The notes under the pieces were generated by a model. It saw only the letters and a list, made by a program, of their open reading frames with translations, had not been told where the DNA came from and did no database searches. A stretch of 64,000 nucleotides of DNA from Lachancea mirantina (taxonomy: Eukaryota > Ascomycota > Saccharomycetes > Saccharomycetales > Saccharomycetaceae). Position 1 is the first letter of the stretch. Every line of letters begins with the position of its first letter. Positions 39,126-49,400 of this stretch are shown here, one piece after another. The position numbers were made by a program, and so were the translations under genes. The stretch spans positions 806,001 through 870,000 of the forward strand of contig LT598468.1 in NCBI GenBank assembly GCA_900074745.1, given 5' to 3'.

Positions 39126-40796
39126 CTACTGCCACAGAGGTTCATCAAAATTGTACAGCCAAGAAAGTCCCATCCAGGAACACAGGATGCCTATTGAACA
39201 ATAGATGCTGTAGATTACAAGACCGGCAAACTCGAATTTCTGAAGTAACTTATACTTCCATTGCAACGCATTGAGCAATTCCACTCCAATGACCATTGGG
39301 ATTAGCATGACGATATAAAAGAGAGCCAGTCTATCGAGGAAAAATACCCGCCTTCTCACGCTCGAGGAAACTTTCGTAGTTTGCTTTAATGCAAAAAAGT
39401 AAATAATTGCCCATACCACGGAGTATAACAGCTTGATTAAGAAATTTTGAGACTCGTAAAGAAGTGGGAAAAGCGACACATACCCAGCCGCTGCCAGAAG
39501 CCGGAATGGCGATATCAACCTGCGGTCAGATGTAACCAAAAATGAGAAAGGTATGATCACCAACATGATGGCCTTTTCATGAACATGCCAGCCGAAAAGG
39601 AACGAGGCGAACCCGCAAAGCGTCAAGGACCCAACAAATCTTTTGAAGGAAGGATGGAATAACACTGGAATCACGGCCAGAACTTGGTAAAACAATGTCA
39701 GCAAAAACGTCAATTTTGGTTGTACTTGGGGTAAAATGACAAAATACACGTCCTGCACCAGGCCTCGCGTCCCGACGTTGTAAACTTCCAACTTTTCCTT
39801 AATTTGTTCAATGGTTGCCGGTATTAGAGGCGGTGAGATGAACCTCGAGAGGAAATTGTGAACGTAGGGCACTTTAAGGAAAACAAATGTGAGTACTTTG
39901 TCAACGAAAGAGTAAAGAGCCCAAAAATTTGGAGCCCAATAAGCATGTGTCAAACCCCTTGAGAATGGAAACAATCTTGTCAGTAAATTGGGCATAACCG
40001 AATAGAAAGGTGCCAAACACACAGCGAAAATCACCATAACAACACTGCCCAATTTGAACAGATTTGGCCATCTCACAAGCCAAATTAAATCGTTGTAACT
40101 CTTGAATTTGAAATTCCCAAAATCTAACACGTACGCACGCAACAGAAATGCGAAAAAGCTTGGTGCAAGGTACAAGAAGATGTGTTTGAAGCACAATGCA
40201 GTTGTGAAACACGCAGCACATACCAAATACCTTTTATGCTTGGCAGCGACGATGGCACCGATCAACATGGCGAACAAAAACCCATTGTACTGGAAATGAA
40301 TATGGTCTATAATGATAAATCCCGGTGACAACACGATACTACTCGCAACAACAAAACTGGCCGACTTTTCATTCGCAGCGCTCTTGTTGATATAAATTTG
40401 TAGGACAACAAACAACAAGATTTCACTAATAATCACAGTGATTCTCTGGAAAACCACGGTTGGCATACCGAATTGACCAATCTCTACCAGATCCAAACAC
40501 CCATTTTCCCGAACTTTCGCTGGAACAAACTGTGATAAAAGCCATTCAAAATATGCGAAAAATGGCGGATAATCCAACGTCCATTGACTCGTATGCTCCA
40601 CATACCACTGTTTCAACGGCAATTTATTCGTTAAAGCCAACCAATTCCTATGAACTTCAAAATCGGTGCTGAAATATCCGGGGATAAGCAGTATCTTAAA
40701 TGCCAACGAACAAACCCAAAAATTCCACAACGAGTACTTCCTACTATCTAAAGATTTGGCATGTTGAGCCCGTGGCAATTTTGAGCCTTTATTCAT
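39126..40796 (-). CDS. ALG8: Alg8, dolichyl-P-Glc glucosyltransferase of N-glycan assembly
   Basis: 556 residues from the ATG at 40796 (S. cerevisiae 577); the open frame upstream lacks an ATG. It is a polytopic ER membrane protein of the ALG6/ALG8 family: the luminal loop motif STDFEVHRNWLALTNKLP near residue 45 and the block SQWTLDYPPFFAYFEW, plus IIDHIHFQYNGFLF and GWHVHEKAIM. It adds the second glucose to the lipid-linked oligosaccharide. It is divergent to VPS5 across 149 bp, as YOR067C is to YOR069W. Confidence 0.96.
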   Translation of the reverse strand: MNKGSKLPRAQHAKSLDSRKYSLWNFWVCSLAFKILLIPGYFSTDFEVHRNWLALTNKLPLKQWYVEHTSQWTLDYPPFFAYFEWLLSQFVPAKVRENGCLDLVEIGQFGMPTVVFQRITVIISEILLFVVLQIYINKSAANEKSASFVVASSIVLSPGFIIIDHIHFQYNGFLFAMLIGAIVAAKHKRYLVCAACFTTALCFKHIFLYLAPSFFAFLLRAYVLDFGNFKFKSYNDLIWLVRWPNLFKLGSVVMVIFAVCLAPFYSVMPNLLTRLFPFSRGLTHAYWAPNFWALYSFVDKVLTFVFLKVPYVHNFLSRFISPPLIPATIEQIKEKLEVYNVGTRGLVQDVYFVILPQVQPKLTFLLTLFYQVLAVIPVLFHPSFKRFVGSLTLCGFASFLFGWHVHEKAIMLVIIPFSFLVTSDRRLISPFRLLAAAGYVSLFPLLYESQNFLIKLLYSVVWAIIYFFALKQTTKVSSSVRRRVFFLDRLALFYIVMLIPMVIGVELLNALQWKYKLLQKFEFAGLVIYSIYCSIGILCSWMGLSWLYNFDEPLWQ

Positions 40797-40945
40797 CACA
40801 CGAATGGCCAGGTTGTTGATCTTGATGATATTGATATCGGTGATGTTCGTCCTCTTATATATATCTGTTGATCTTAAACTCAAGAAACTGAAAAATGTTC
40901 AAATCAAGAAACCCAATTTCATGGATATAGAATTCGAATAAAGAC

Positions 40946-42844
40946 ATGAACTTTGAAGACGAGCTGAGTGCCCCGGTTTGGGATGATTTGGCACATGCGA
41001 ATCGGGAACCTTTGGACGAAATTGCCAAGGAATTTAGGCCAGCAACGGCTGAGAAAACCGCCAATAAGGATGGTGAAGGTGTGACCTGGGAATCGGGACA
41101 TACCGAAGAGGATGAGATGGCTGAAACAAAGAACGACACACCTGTGGTTAGAAACACAAACGAAGACTTACTTGCCTCATTGGCTCCCGCGGAGGATTCG
41201 TTGGCAAGCCTTACGTTGAATTCAGGACAAGAACAACCTGGTAAGAGAGATCCGTTATTTGGAGAAAATGATAAGTCGCCCTTGAAAATTGAGAATGAGA
41301 GTGTTGTGACAGGTGTGTCGTCGTCGTCTTCAAATCAAAAAAGACAGTTGAAACCTCAAAGACTGTTTACTACAGCGAGATCAAGGCGACATCCCTTGAC
41401 GGAAGAACAGAAAAAGGGCTTGTTTATGGATCCATTGGCCACGGATGCAAAAAAAGACGAAGGAGAAGAGTTTGTCGATGAGTCTCTGGACTATGAGCCC
41501 ATTGCGCACGGTAATGGTGAAAGCATTTTACAACAAGTTGATGCGCCGCTGTTCCGTTTGTCTCCCAGAAAATTGCCGGCGATTCCACCGAAAAATGGGT
41601 CAAGTGATAAAGTTTCAGAATTCATTTCAGAAGAGGAGACACCATTAAATCAATTTAGAATCGAGGTTCTGGATCCGGTTAAAGTCGGTGATATCACATC
41701 TGCACATGTAGAATATTCCATTCGGACCCATGCTCAACATTTGGATCCGGCAGATTTCCAAGTGAAACGGCGATACCGCGATTTCCGTTGGCTTTACCGT
41801 CAGTTGCAAAACAACCATTGGGGTAAGATTATTCCACCTCCTCCAGAGAAACAGGCTGTGGGTAGATTCAAAGATGATTTCATAGAAAACAGAAGAGCTC
41901 AAATGGAGAAAATGTTAACGCGGATCTCGCAGGACCCCACGTTGCAGAAGGATCCAGACCTTATCATGTTTTTGAAAAGCCCGGATTTCGGACAAGATTC
42001 CAAAATCAGAGAGAATCAAACGCGGTCAAATGCTTCCGGTGACAGTAACGATATTTCTGAAATTCATATCAGTGAAATCACGCTTTTGGGCGAAGAAGAT
42101 GCCATAGACGTTCTCAAAACAGGCGGATTAGATGAAAGTCATAAAAGTTTCATGAACCTTTCCTTCTCCTCGCTTCCCAAATACAATGAACCCGATTCAT
42201 TTTTCATTGAACAAAGGCAATCTGCTGAACTTTTGGAGGAACAGTTAAGGCAACTCTATAAATCCCTGGAGTTGGTTGACGTTCAGAAAAGCGAACTGGC
42301 CTCCGTTACGGACGAATTTGTTCAAAGCATCAAAACTCTTGAAGAGCTCGAGGTGTCCAAAAAGGCATCTGACGTACTGTCAAGTTTCGCCATTGTTCAT
42401 CAGAGGATTAAAGAATCTCTACAACGAAGCTCACTACAAGAGGCCCTCACTTTAGGCACAACAATTGATGAATACACCAGGTCGCTAGGAAGCATTAGAG
42501 CCGTTTTCAATCAAAGAGCTAAAGTCGGATATTTTCTAATGATTGTTGAGAGCGATTTAGTTAAGAAACAATCCCAGTTGGAAAAGGCAAATCGTAATAT
42601 CAAGTCTGCTCCTGAAAGAGCGGAACAAGTAGCAAAAGACATCACCAAGCTGCAAAAAAGATATTCAAAGATAAAGGAAAAATGGCAAGAAATTGGAGAA
42701 ACCATCAGGCAGGAGCTCGAAAGACATGACCAAGAGAAGATGCGTGATTTCCGAAACAATATGGAAATCTATTTAGAAGCCGCAATCGAAACGCAGAAGG
42801 AGTGCATCGAGTTATGGGAAACGTTTTACGAAAACAATCTGTAG
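40946..42844 (+). CDS. VPS5: Vps5, retromer sorting nexin
   Basis: 632 residues (S. cerevisiae 675). A disordered N-terminal third leads into a PX domain (about residues 230-350: FQVKRRYRDFRWLYRQL and the PPPPEKQAVGRF phosphoinositide loop) and a C-terminal BAR coiled coil (about 405-630). Vps5 pairs with Vps17 to bend endosomal membrane for retrograde traffic to the Golgi. It is the single co-ortholog of YOR069W and YKR078W. Confidence 0.95.
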   Translation: MNFEDELSAPVWDDLAHANREPLDEIAKEFRPATAEKTANKDGEGVTWESGHTEEDEMAETKNDTPVVRNTNEDLLASLAPAEDSLASLTLNSGQEQPGKRDPLFGENDKSPLKIENESVVTGVSSSSSNQKRQLKPQRLFTTARSRRHPLTEEQKKGLFMDPLATDAKKDEGEEFVDESLDYEPIAHGNGESILQQVDAPLFRLSPRKLPAIPPKNGSSDKVSEFISEEETPLNQFRIEVLDPVKVGDITSAHVEYSIRTHAQHLDPADFQVKRRYRDFRWLYRQLQNNHWGKIIPPPPEKQAVGRFKDDFIENRRAQMEKMLTRISQDPTLQKDPDLIMFLKSPDFGQDSKIRENQTRSNASGDSNDISEIHISEITLLGEEDAIDVLKTGGLDESHKSFMNLSFSSLPKYNEPDSFFIEQRQSAELLEEQLRQLYKSLELVDVQKSELASVTDEFVQSIKTLEELEVSKKASDVLSSFAIVHQRIKESLQRSSLQEALTLGTTIDEYTRSLGSIRAVFNQRAKVGYFLMIVESDLVKKQSQLEKANRNIKSAPERAEQVAKDITKLQKRYSKIKEKWQEIGETIRQELERHDQEKMRDFRNNMEIYLEAAIETQKECIELWETFYENNL

Positions 42845-42937
42845 TTTAAATTTGAGAATGCTTGAAAATTTATATTTGAGTTTTATGGTATGTCGACCTT
42901 TGAAGCAAGGCGGATTTGAGAAAACTCAATGCTCGCC

Positions 42938-45379
42938 TTAAATAGATGTATCGTTCTCGAACGAATTTTTTTCTTCCATGAACGCTTTCTTCAGGTATTT
43001 GAGCTTGGGGAACTGCTCACCGATATTGTCATAATTAACTAGCATTCCGTCGAAAGCAAAACAGAACTCCTGTGCCTTGATTTCTAAGCTTTTGTCGATT
43101 TGAGGCAACTTTGGATACCTTTGTGAGAAATGCGTAAGAATCAATTTTCGAGCTCTCATTGCATTTGACACTTTTATAGCTTCATTAATAGTACAATGTC
43201 TCTTTTTAATTGCGTCTTCCATAAGATCGTTGTCCAAAGTTGCCTCATGGATAAGTAAATCAGAGTCCAGACCGACGACGCTTGAAAATTTATCAATGTT
43301 CGGTCGCGTATCACCAGAGTAAGACACCTTGAAACTGCGAGATGAATCAGAGTTCATGTAAAACGTGAAGGAACAAGAATAGGCCCAATCACAGTGTTTA
43401 GCCCTACATGTTTGAATCATCTTAATGTTCAGATCGCGATACAACTGTTTGATGCTGTCCAAATTCCTGAAAGATGAAGTGTCATCCAATTCCAAACGCC
43501 TTTTCTTGTGCTGAGATGCTTCGTCCCGACATTCATCCAAAGGCAAAGGTTTGATTTCTTTCCGAACATAATTTCCCTCGATCAAATGCTCACAGCTTAT
43601 AAAAGTTACCTTGCTCAAAATACCGGGATCCATCAGCGAACACCATTCTTTGACGAAGAAATTGAACTGCCACGGAACAATAAGGTACAAATTTGCCTCA
43701 TCATCATTCTCGTTATACGCGTACCATTGCTCAAGCAAACTCATAATCCCCAGGTGATGATCGGCGTGAAGGTGACTTAAATAAACGAGTTTCAAATCTT
43801 TGAACAGCTGAGGTAATTCCGGCCTTGGAATGTACCTCAGAATCGAACCTAATGTATTTTCGCCGGCATCCATCAAAACATTTCTACTATAAACGGCACC
43901 GTTCTTCACATAAGGTATTCTAAGCAACATCCCGATCACATTTCTGTACTTGGATGGAAGTGCACTACCGGTCCCAAGTGTCATAACTTCCACCTTGTCC
44001 GAAGCCGTTCGGCCACCAATGACGTCCCCATTCGCCTGATATCCCGAAACGGACTCAGCGGTTGCTCCAGGTATAGCCAAATCGGCGATGTGATCGACAA
44101 ATAGCTTCTCCCATGATTTCATCTGTTGGAAATTTTCACTGATCTTAACTTTGATATGCTCTTCGCCTGCCGTATAAGGCTCGATCGAAATAGAGTTTTG
44201 CTGGAGCATAACGTGAACATTTTCGGATCTCAAACTTGTTACCAAAGGCTCTTCCTGTTCTTGCGAGACCGACGTACCACGTGGAAGTTCCTTATTAAAA
44301 CATCCATAAAACTCACTGGAAAACACTCTATTAGAGTCAGGTAAAATATAATGCTGCGGAAGAGCGCTTTTGAGCTTTAAAGTTGTGAGTGCAGCGCTTT
44401 GGAATACGATGTTATTGGGGCAAACTCGTGGATGAGACACAAAATGCTGAGTATGTGGTCCTTGCAACAGCTCCATAACCTTGACAAGCCGTTCATTTAT
44501 GGATACTTGCTCACCCAAAAAATAGTAAACCGCTCCCAAAGTTTGCTTATCGACATCTTTCAATTTAGACAAAGATGAGGTCAAAAATTCATCGGAGGGA
44601 ATATCCAGAATGAGGACTCTGGCAAATTCTCGAGTTTTTTCCAAAACCTGTTCTGGAAGAACTTCTGAGCCATCTGCTAGTTTGACAGCTAAGCCTTGGG
44701 TAAGTTTAGCAAACATGGGACCCTTTGGCACTCCAAGTTTGATGGCCTCTTCAACCTTGAACCTTCCCCTTATGGGCTTAAAAAAAATTTCGTAACTGGT
44801 AGCGGTTTGAGGCATTCTAACGTTTTTGGGCATATTCACATTAATTTGTGGATCTTTGGCTGGATCAGAGTTTGACATAGGGTCCTTTTGAGGAAACATT
44901 TTACCAACGATTCTTCGAAGATTTTGAACCAGCTGTTGTGGAAGTGTTTGAGTTATCGGTTCATGGTCGGGATGATTCACAACAATCGACGATACCCGCA
45001 GAGCTTTATTTTCAAAACATTCCCCAGTACGTAGAGTGTTAATCGTCAAGCGCATGCCAAACCTAAATATGAAATATCTCCATGTGGCCACCATGTAGTT
45101 CAAAATATCACTTCCATAGTACAGGTTCATTTTCTTTACGCCTTGGTCCGACAAAGTCAAAATCATGCCCGGCAACCCACCTACAGCCTCCCAGCTAAGT
45201 TGGCCGGTCAAGAATACATTTTCTAACTTGGAAAGTCGCATTCGAGTCTCGGGAAACGTCCTCTGAGTTCCTTCACAAATTTGTCCGAAGAGAAATCTTT
45301 CACCACTTTCCGCTTGCAATAAAAGCAGCGGCCTCCTCGTATCCACAGTAGGGTGCGTGACGTTAGTTAAGGAAAACAT
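42938..45379 (-). CDS. TRZ1: tRNase Z (long form), tRNA 3'-end endonuclease
   Basis: 813 residues from the ATG at 45379 (MFSLTNVTHPTVDTRRPL), which lines up with the S. cerevisiae start (838 residues). Two metallo-beta-lactamase halves are present. The N-terminal half is catalytically dead with the flexible arm; the C-terminal half has the zinc motif LSHLHADHHLG and later VSYSGDTRPN, IHEATLDN and LTHFSQRYPKLP. It removes tRNA 3' trailers in nucleus and mitochondria. The frame stays open for 51 codons before the ATG and encodes a strongly basic stretch, described separately. Convergent with VPS5, as YKR079C is beside YKR078W. Confidence 0.96.
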   Translation of the reverse strand: MFSLTNVTHPTVDTRRPLLLLQAESGERFLFGQICEGTQRTFPETRMRLSKLENVFLTGQLSWEAVGGLPGMILTLSDQGVKKMNLYYGSDILNYMVATWRYFIFRFGMRLTINTLRTGECFENKALRVSSIVVNHPDHEPITQTLPQQLVQNLRRIVGKMFPQKDPMSNSDPAKDPQINVNMPKNVRMPQTATSYEIFFKPIRGRFKVEEAIKLGVPKGPMFAKLTQGLAVKLADGSEVLPEQVLEKTREFARVLILDIPSDEFLTSSLSKLKDVDKQTLGAVYYFLGEQVSINERLVKVMELLQGPHTQHFVSHPRVCPNNIVFQSAALTTLKLKSALPQHYILPDSNRVFSSEFYGCFNKELPRGTSVSQEQEEPLVTSLRSENVHVMLQQNSISIEPYTAGEEHIKVKISENFQQMKSWEKLFVDHIADLAIPGATAESVSGYQANGDVIGGRTASDKVEVMTLGTGSALPSKYRNVIGMLLRIPYVKNGAVYSRNVLMDAGENTLGSILRYIPRPELPQLFKDLKLVYLSHLHADHHLGIMSLLEQWYAYNENDDEANLYLIVPWQFNFFVKEWCSLMDPGILSKVTFISCEHLIEGNYVRKEIKPLPLDECRDEASQHKKRRLELDDTSSFRNLDSIKQLYRDLNIKMIQTCRAKHCDWAYSCSFTFYMNSDSSRSFKVSYSGDTRPNIDKFSSVVGLDSDLLIHEATLDNDLMEDAIKKRHCTINEAIKVSNAMRARKLILTHFSQRYPKLPQIDKSLEIKAQEFCFAFDGMLVNYDNIGEQFPKLKYLKKAFMEEKNSFENDTSI

Positions 45380-45532
45380 CCCGGAAAGTCTCTGATTTTC
45401 TCGATGCCTTTGAAGTCCTTTATTCTTGCTGATTTTGCTACTAGCATGTAAACAGCGCTTGGGTACTCCTCGCCTAAAATACGCACACACCAACAACGTG
45501 ATATTGGTTAGAGATTTAGCACTTCTGGGCAA
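45380..45532 (-). other. in-frame AUG-less basic extension upstream of TRZ1
   Basis: 51 codons open in the TRZ1 frame with no ATG. The peptide has about 14 Lys/Arg residues, several His, one Glu near its end and no Asp, with blocks such as CAYFRRGVPKRCLHASS. It reads like a mitochondrial presequence with an R-x-x-H/A-S type cleavage region. Near-cognate codons available include ACG and TTG at codons 12-14 and TTG at 45532. S. cerevisiae Trz1 works in both nucleus and mitochondria. It may equally be a plain 5' leader. Confidence 0.4.
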
Positions 45533-46116
45533 CTTGAACTGAAGGCTGAAGACTTCGAATCGGAGTTAACTTGAGCGATGCCCATGAACTTTTTGAAAGC
45601 TCATCGTGAAAAAAGCTTGTAATCTTCAACCCAAATATCACGTGACATATCATCAAGTGACGAACTTCATGGTAAAAGGCTCAGTATTAGGCTCAAACCT
45701 TCAGCGATGCCACCATTTTATCCATTAGTTAGATGTGTCTTGAGAGAATCCAGGGGCTGATTTTTCTGAGGGACCGGTTGGCGATTTCATGTCTGAAGTG
45801 TCAGACTTGTGAAAAAAAATCCGAACATGTAACTCGTCAAAAACAGCCCTCTGATGACTGTAGATACCCTTATAGTAGACAACGCACGCTCCTTATACGT
45901 TTGGAAAGTTTCATGTGATTTTTCTCCGTTTAAATTTCTGGAAATTGAGTTCAAAGCGATTGTCGATGGGCCATTTGAAAAAAGTCAGATAACGCCGGCC
46001 AAGAGTGCTAACACCCGGATCAGCCGCTTTCAGAGAATCGAGGTGAATCTTTAGAGTGACCCGAGGAAAGCATGCAGACCAGCGGATCGTATCGAAATGC
46101 TCAACCATACCCATGT
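45533..46116. other. TRZ1 promoter / GYP1 3' region
   Basis: About 580 bp. One TCACGTGA E-box is near 45640. Short plus-strand frames (45733-45918, 45854-46054) have no recognisable homologs. Confidence 0.5.
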
Positions 46117-47820
46117 TCATCGCCAATGAGAGGTGGCATCTTTGTAAAGGGATTGCCAAATGTAAGCCTCGCTTAAAAGCAACTCGATATCAGACTCCTT
46201 CCAGTTTTGAGTAGGAGGATTCTGCAAAAAAGTTATAATTTCCTGGAAATCCATGTGAACCAGCTTATCACTCCATTTGACCAAGAATGCAGCGCATACA
46301 AAGACGTGAAACTCACTCAATGACGCTTGTCGAGAAACTTGCTCTGTGCCACCATCATTTCTAATCCTAGAGTTCGAAGTCTCTTTACCCAAGGGACTTG
46401 AGGGAGAGGCAAGCACGGAAGAGGCCGAGATTGAGTTCATGTTCATAAAGTTTCTATTAGCAGAAGTCTCAGAAGACGTTTCTGACAAATAAGTGTCCCA
46501 CATTCTAATCACCATGTCCATTCTGAATTCTCGCATCAACAAGCAATTCATCCACCTGAACGCAAACTGAATAAATTCGACGTTTTCCCTGGCGAAATGG
46601 TCATATAAGTCGGTATCAATCCTCTTGACCAATTGGCTCAAATTCTTGACCTGCTTCATGATTCCAGGTTGGCCATGGATATAGTTATCGGTGATTTGCT
46701 CTAAAAGTTTCGCCAGACACCAAAAGGTGTCTGCCTCTATGTCTTCCAACTGTCCTGCAGTCAGATAATCCATAGGATCTACCTTATACACGTCATCCTT
46801 TTGCGACGGGTGTAAGTATTCGGTCAAAAAAGTTTGGAAAAACGGTGTCACCAAGTCATTGATACCTTGAACGTAACCGCTAGCTGGATGCCGGATAGCC
46901 CACAAGTACAGTATTCTTTGCAGACTTTGTTGAACGGACTGAAATTGGTAAAGTGGGATGTGTGGATTCGTTCTTGGGATATCTATTTCGATTTGATGCC
47001 AGGTTGGAATGTCTCTAGTGTGTTTTTCTGAAAACACAAGTTTCACACCTTCACGATATTCTTGACGCTTACGACTAAGCAGAGCTTCCCGTCTTCTAAC
47101 ATTCGCAGGCAAATAACCGATTAAAAGTTTCCACACATGCGGACGATGAATCATAGGAACACCATTCCAGCTTAGTTTACGCAGTTCGTGTAAATCAATC
47201 TGTGAAGAATTCTTCGGGTTCACAATTGCTTCGAATTTGGATATTCGCTGGATAAACGAATTCAGTTCCTGCACATCACGCACATTCTCCTGTTCGTATT
47301 GAGATTTGAGATCAGAACTGACGCTTTTATTGAGTTGAGGCAATGGGGGATACATCGTGGAAGAACTTTGAGATTCCGAAGAGTCCTTTCTGGCTGTAAC
47401 TAAAACGGGTGGTTTCAGTTCAGAACCACCATTTGAAATCATGGGGATCGGCATATTGTGATCTTCAATCACAGCGCTCCAGTCCTCGTCCAAATCCGTG
47501 AAATATTTGTCCTTCTTATGCCCTGAGCGATGGTGTTTTTCCCTCGTTCCACCATTACCGGAGTCAAGGTTTCGCAAGGGGCTCAAATGCATGTGGCTTA
47601 CACCACTACCATGACTCGAGGTGCGTCTTAATGCCGTTTGAGACTTTCGTATCGCCTCAATGTTCCCATCTTGGGACTCCGATCGCTGTTGATGTTGTTT
47701 TGAAGAATTAGGTTTCCAAGACTTCAAAAGAGACCCAACGAGTGTCGATGAAGCTCCAGTCTTTTGGTACATCTCTCTCGAGGGAGAAGAGTAAACATTT
47801 GAAGTTGGTCGGACACCCAT
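46117..47820 (-). CDS. GYP1: Gyp1, Rab GTPase-activating protein (TBC domain)
   Basis: 567 residues (S. cerevisiae 637). A Ser-rich disordered N-terminus (to about 215) is followed by a TBC domain. Its start motif is LRKLSWNGVPMIHRPHVWKL. The arginine finger lies in IEIDIPRTNPH and the glutamine finger in YVQGINDL. Gyp1 switches off Ypt1 at the Golgi. A low-complexity Asn/Ser insertion (about residues 440-485) sits late in the TBC region. The position matches YOR070C. Confidence 0.95.
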   Translation of the reverse strand: MGVRPTSNVYSSPSREMYQKTGASSTLVGSLLKSWKPNSSKQHQQRSESQDGNIEAIRKSQTALRRTSSHGSGVSHMHLSPLRNLDSGNGGTREKHHRSGHKKDKYFTDLDEDWSAVIEDHNMPIPMISNGGSELKPPVLVTARKDSSESQSSSTMYPPLPQLNKSVSSDLKSQYEQENVRDVQELNSFIQRISKFEAIVNPKNSSQIDLHELRKLSWNGVPMIHRPHVWKLLIGYLPANVRRREALLSRKRQEYREGVKLVFSEKHTRDIPTWHQIEIDIPRTNPHIPLYQFQSVQQSLQRILYLWAIRHPASGYVQGINDLVTPFFQTFLTEYLHPSQKDDVYKVDPMDYLTAGQLEDIEADTFWCLAKLLEQITDNYIHGQPGIMKQVKNLSQLVKRIDTDLYDHFARENVEFIQFAFRWMNCLLMREFRMDMVIRMWDTYLSETSSETSANRNFMNMNSISASSVLASPSSPLGKETSNSRIRNDGGTEQVSRQASLSEFHVFVCAAFLVKWSDKLVHMDFQEIITFLQNPPTQNWKESDIELLLSEAYIWQSLYKDATSHWR

Positions 47821-49400
47821 AGCGCGGTCCTTGGCGTTTGATTCAGACTCTTACTAGGAATTCGTTCTTGCCGTATCGATAGACACCTTAGGTTCTGTAT
47901 TGGGGATGCCCTTTCGTATACAGTGATGTTAATAACTCAAATTAAATTCAGCAGATTCAAACGACCCTGGCGCAGGCCTCAAGGAAGGTGAATTTGAGCA
48001 TTCTAGTGTTAAGAATGGAATTAATGCAGTCCTGGAACTTGATTCTCCTTCTTTCAGCGATTTTTTAGCGCTTTTTGTGCCTTGTTAAATGCGCATTTTA
48101 TAGCACGATATAAATCGAAAACCTTACAACGCTTGAGTGACTGGTTTAATGCATTGTATCGTATCTATTCAATTGGGTCAGTTCCTAGTGTGAAATAGTT
48201 TCATATTTGTCCAGAAGACGTTGCTTGCTCGTGGTACCTATTGCTGGATGGAGAATACGATGAGTTACATCGTCAGGCGGTATCACGCAGTCGCGATGTC
48301 AGAATAACCTACACAATGGATTAGTGGAGGGATCGAAGTCGGTTTAACAGGAAGTCATAGAAGCTTAATATTTCGGGTGATATCCATGAGATTATCGTAC
48401 CTTCACAATTACGGCGCTAGTTGTATGACGACCAGGTAAAGTGAAAATTAACCACTTATATTGCTAGAAGCAATAAGCAATAAATTGAAATGAGGTTCAA
48501 ATTTGTATAACAAACCGGGCGGTCAGTCAGGAATAGTCCGATCTTCAAGTGAGCCATACGGTTATATGAAAACCTCAGCCTTGTTACATTTTACTGTTAA
48601 CAAGATGATGAACGACCAAGTGCTAAATGTGAAAGACTACTCACGGCTGACTATGTAAATATTATTCTGGAACTTGCACGATCGGCTTCATTCGAAATTA
48701 CATGAATTCTCGATTTTATTGACAGTGGGCCATTCCTTTCGATGTCACTGCCACCGCCACTTGCCATCTTGACTGACCTTCCTTGGCAAGCTAAGAGAGC
48801 TGACAGGGAAGAAAATGCTAAGGAAATATAGAAGATGAGCTCACTCCGAACCAAGAGTTTCATATAATCCCAGTAATGACGATCCGAATGCCTCATAATC
48901 GCACGAAGCAGGGCTCTGTCAAAGGCAAACTAGTCCTTTGAGATCAAATTCATCGGAAAAGTTAAAATTTAAAGGAGCTTCAAAGATAGATTTCCCATAG
49001 TGATGCGACACATGTAGTTATCTAAGATACACATCAGCTTTTTATGATACACATCTGTTTTCGACCAGTTTACCATCTTTTCGACCAGCGAAAACAGTAA
49101 AATGAACTCCACAATTCCAAATTCAACGAGATGCCTTTCGCTTTGGCCAATATTAGGACATTCGCTTGTCTTTGTACCGTTTAGGCCTTTTCCTCTTCAC
49201 ATTTTATCAAGAGTGACTCGTGCCAATGAAAAATATTATAATATTAATTAAAGATGAGTTAGATGGAATTCGTTGTGAATCTAAGACAAATATATAAGAA
49301 ACTCAGATTTGATCTTCGAAGGCTTGTAAAACTTATACAAGACGCGATTAGATAGATTCTAGTCCGATTATTAAGGTCCTCTATCGGAGAAACAAGACAG
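47821..49400. other. 1.6 kb gene-free stretch between GYP1 and MTD1
   Basis: Divergent promoter region, unusually long here. Frames are short, for example 48651-48896 (-), and none is recognisable. A C-box-like ATGATGA near 48605 and CTGA near 48649 are 40-odd bases apart with a weak terminal stem, not enough to call a box C/D snoRNA. The S. cerevisiae order suggests YOR071C/YOR072W once lay here; I see no trace of them. Confidence 0.45.

Noticed and set aside
40855-41157. Antisense ORF at the 5' end of VPS5, where S. cerevisiae has VAM10
   Set aside because: No similarity I can recognise to Vam10; antisense frames over a Ser/Glu-rich coding region are commonly open.
48600-48660. Box C/D snoRNA-like pattern (ATGATGA ... 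CTGA)
   Set aside because: Only about 40 bases between boxes, a bulged terminal stem and no guide match I can support.
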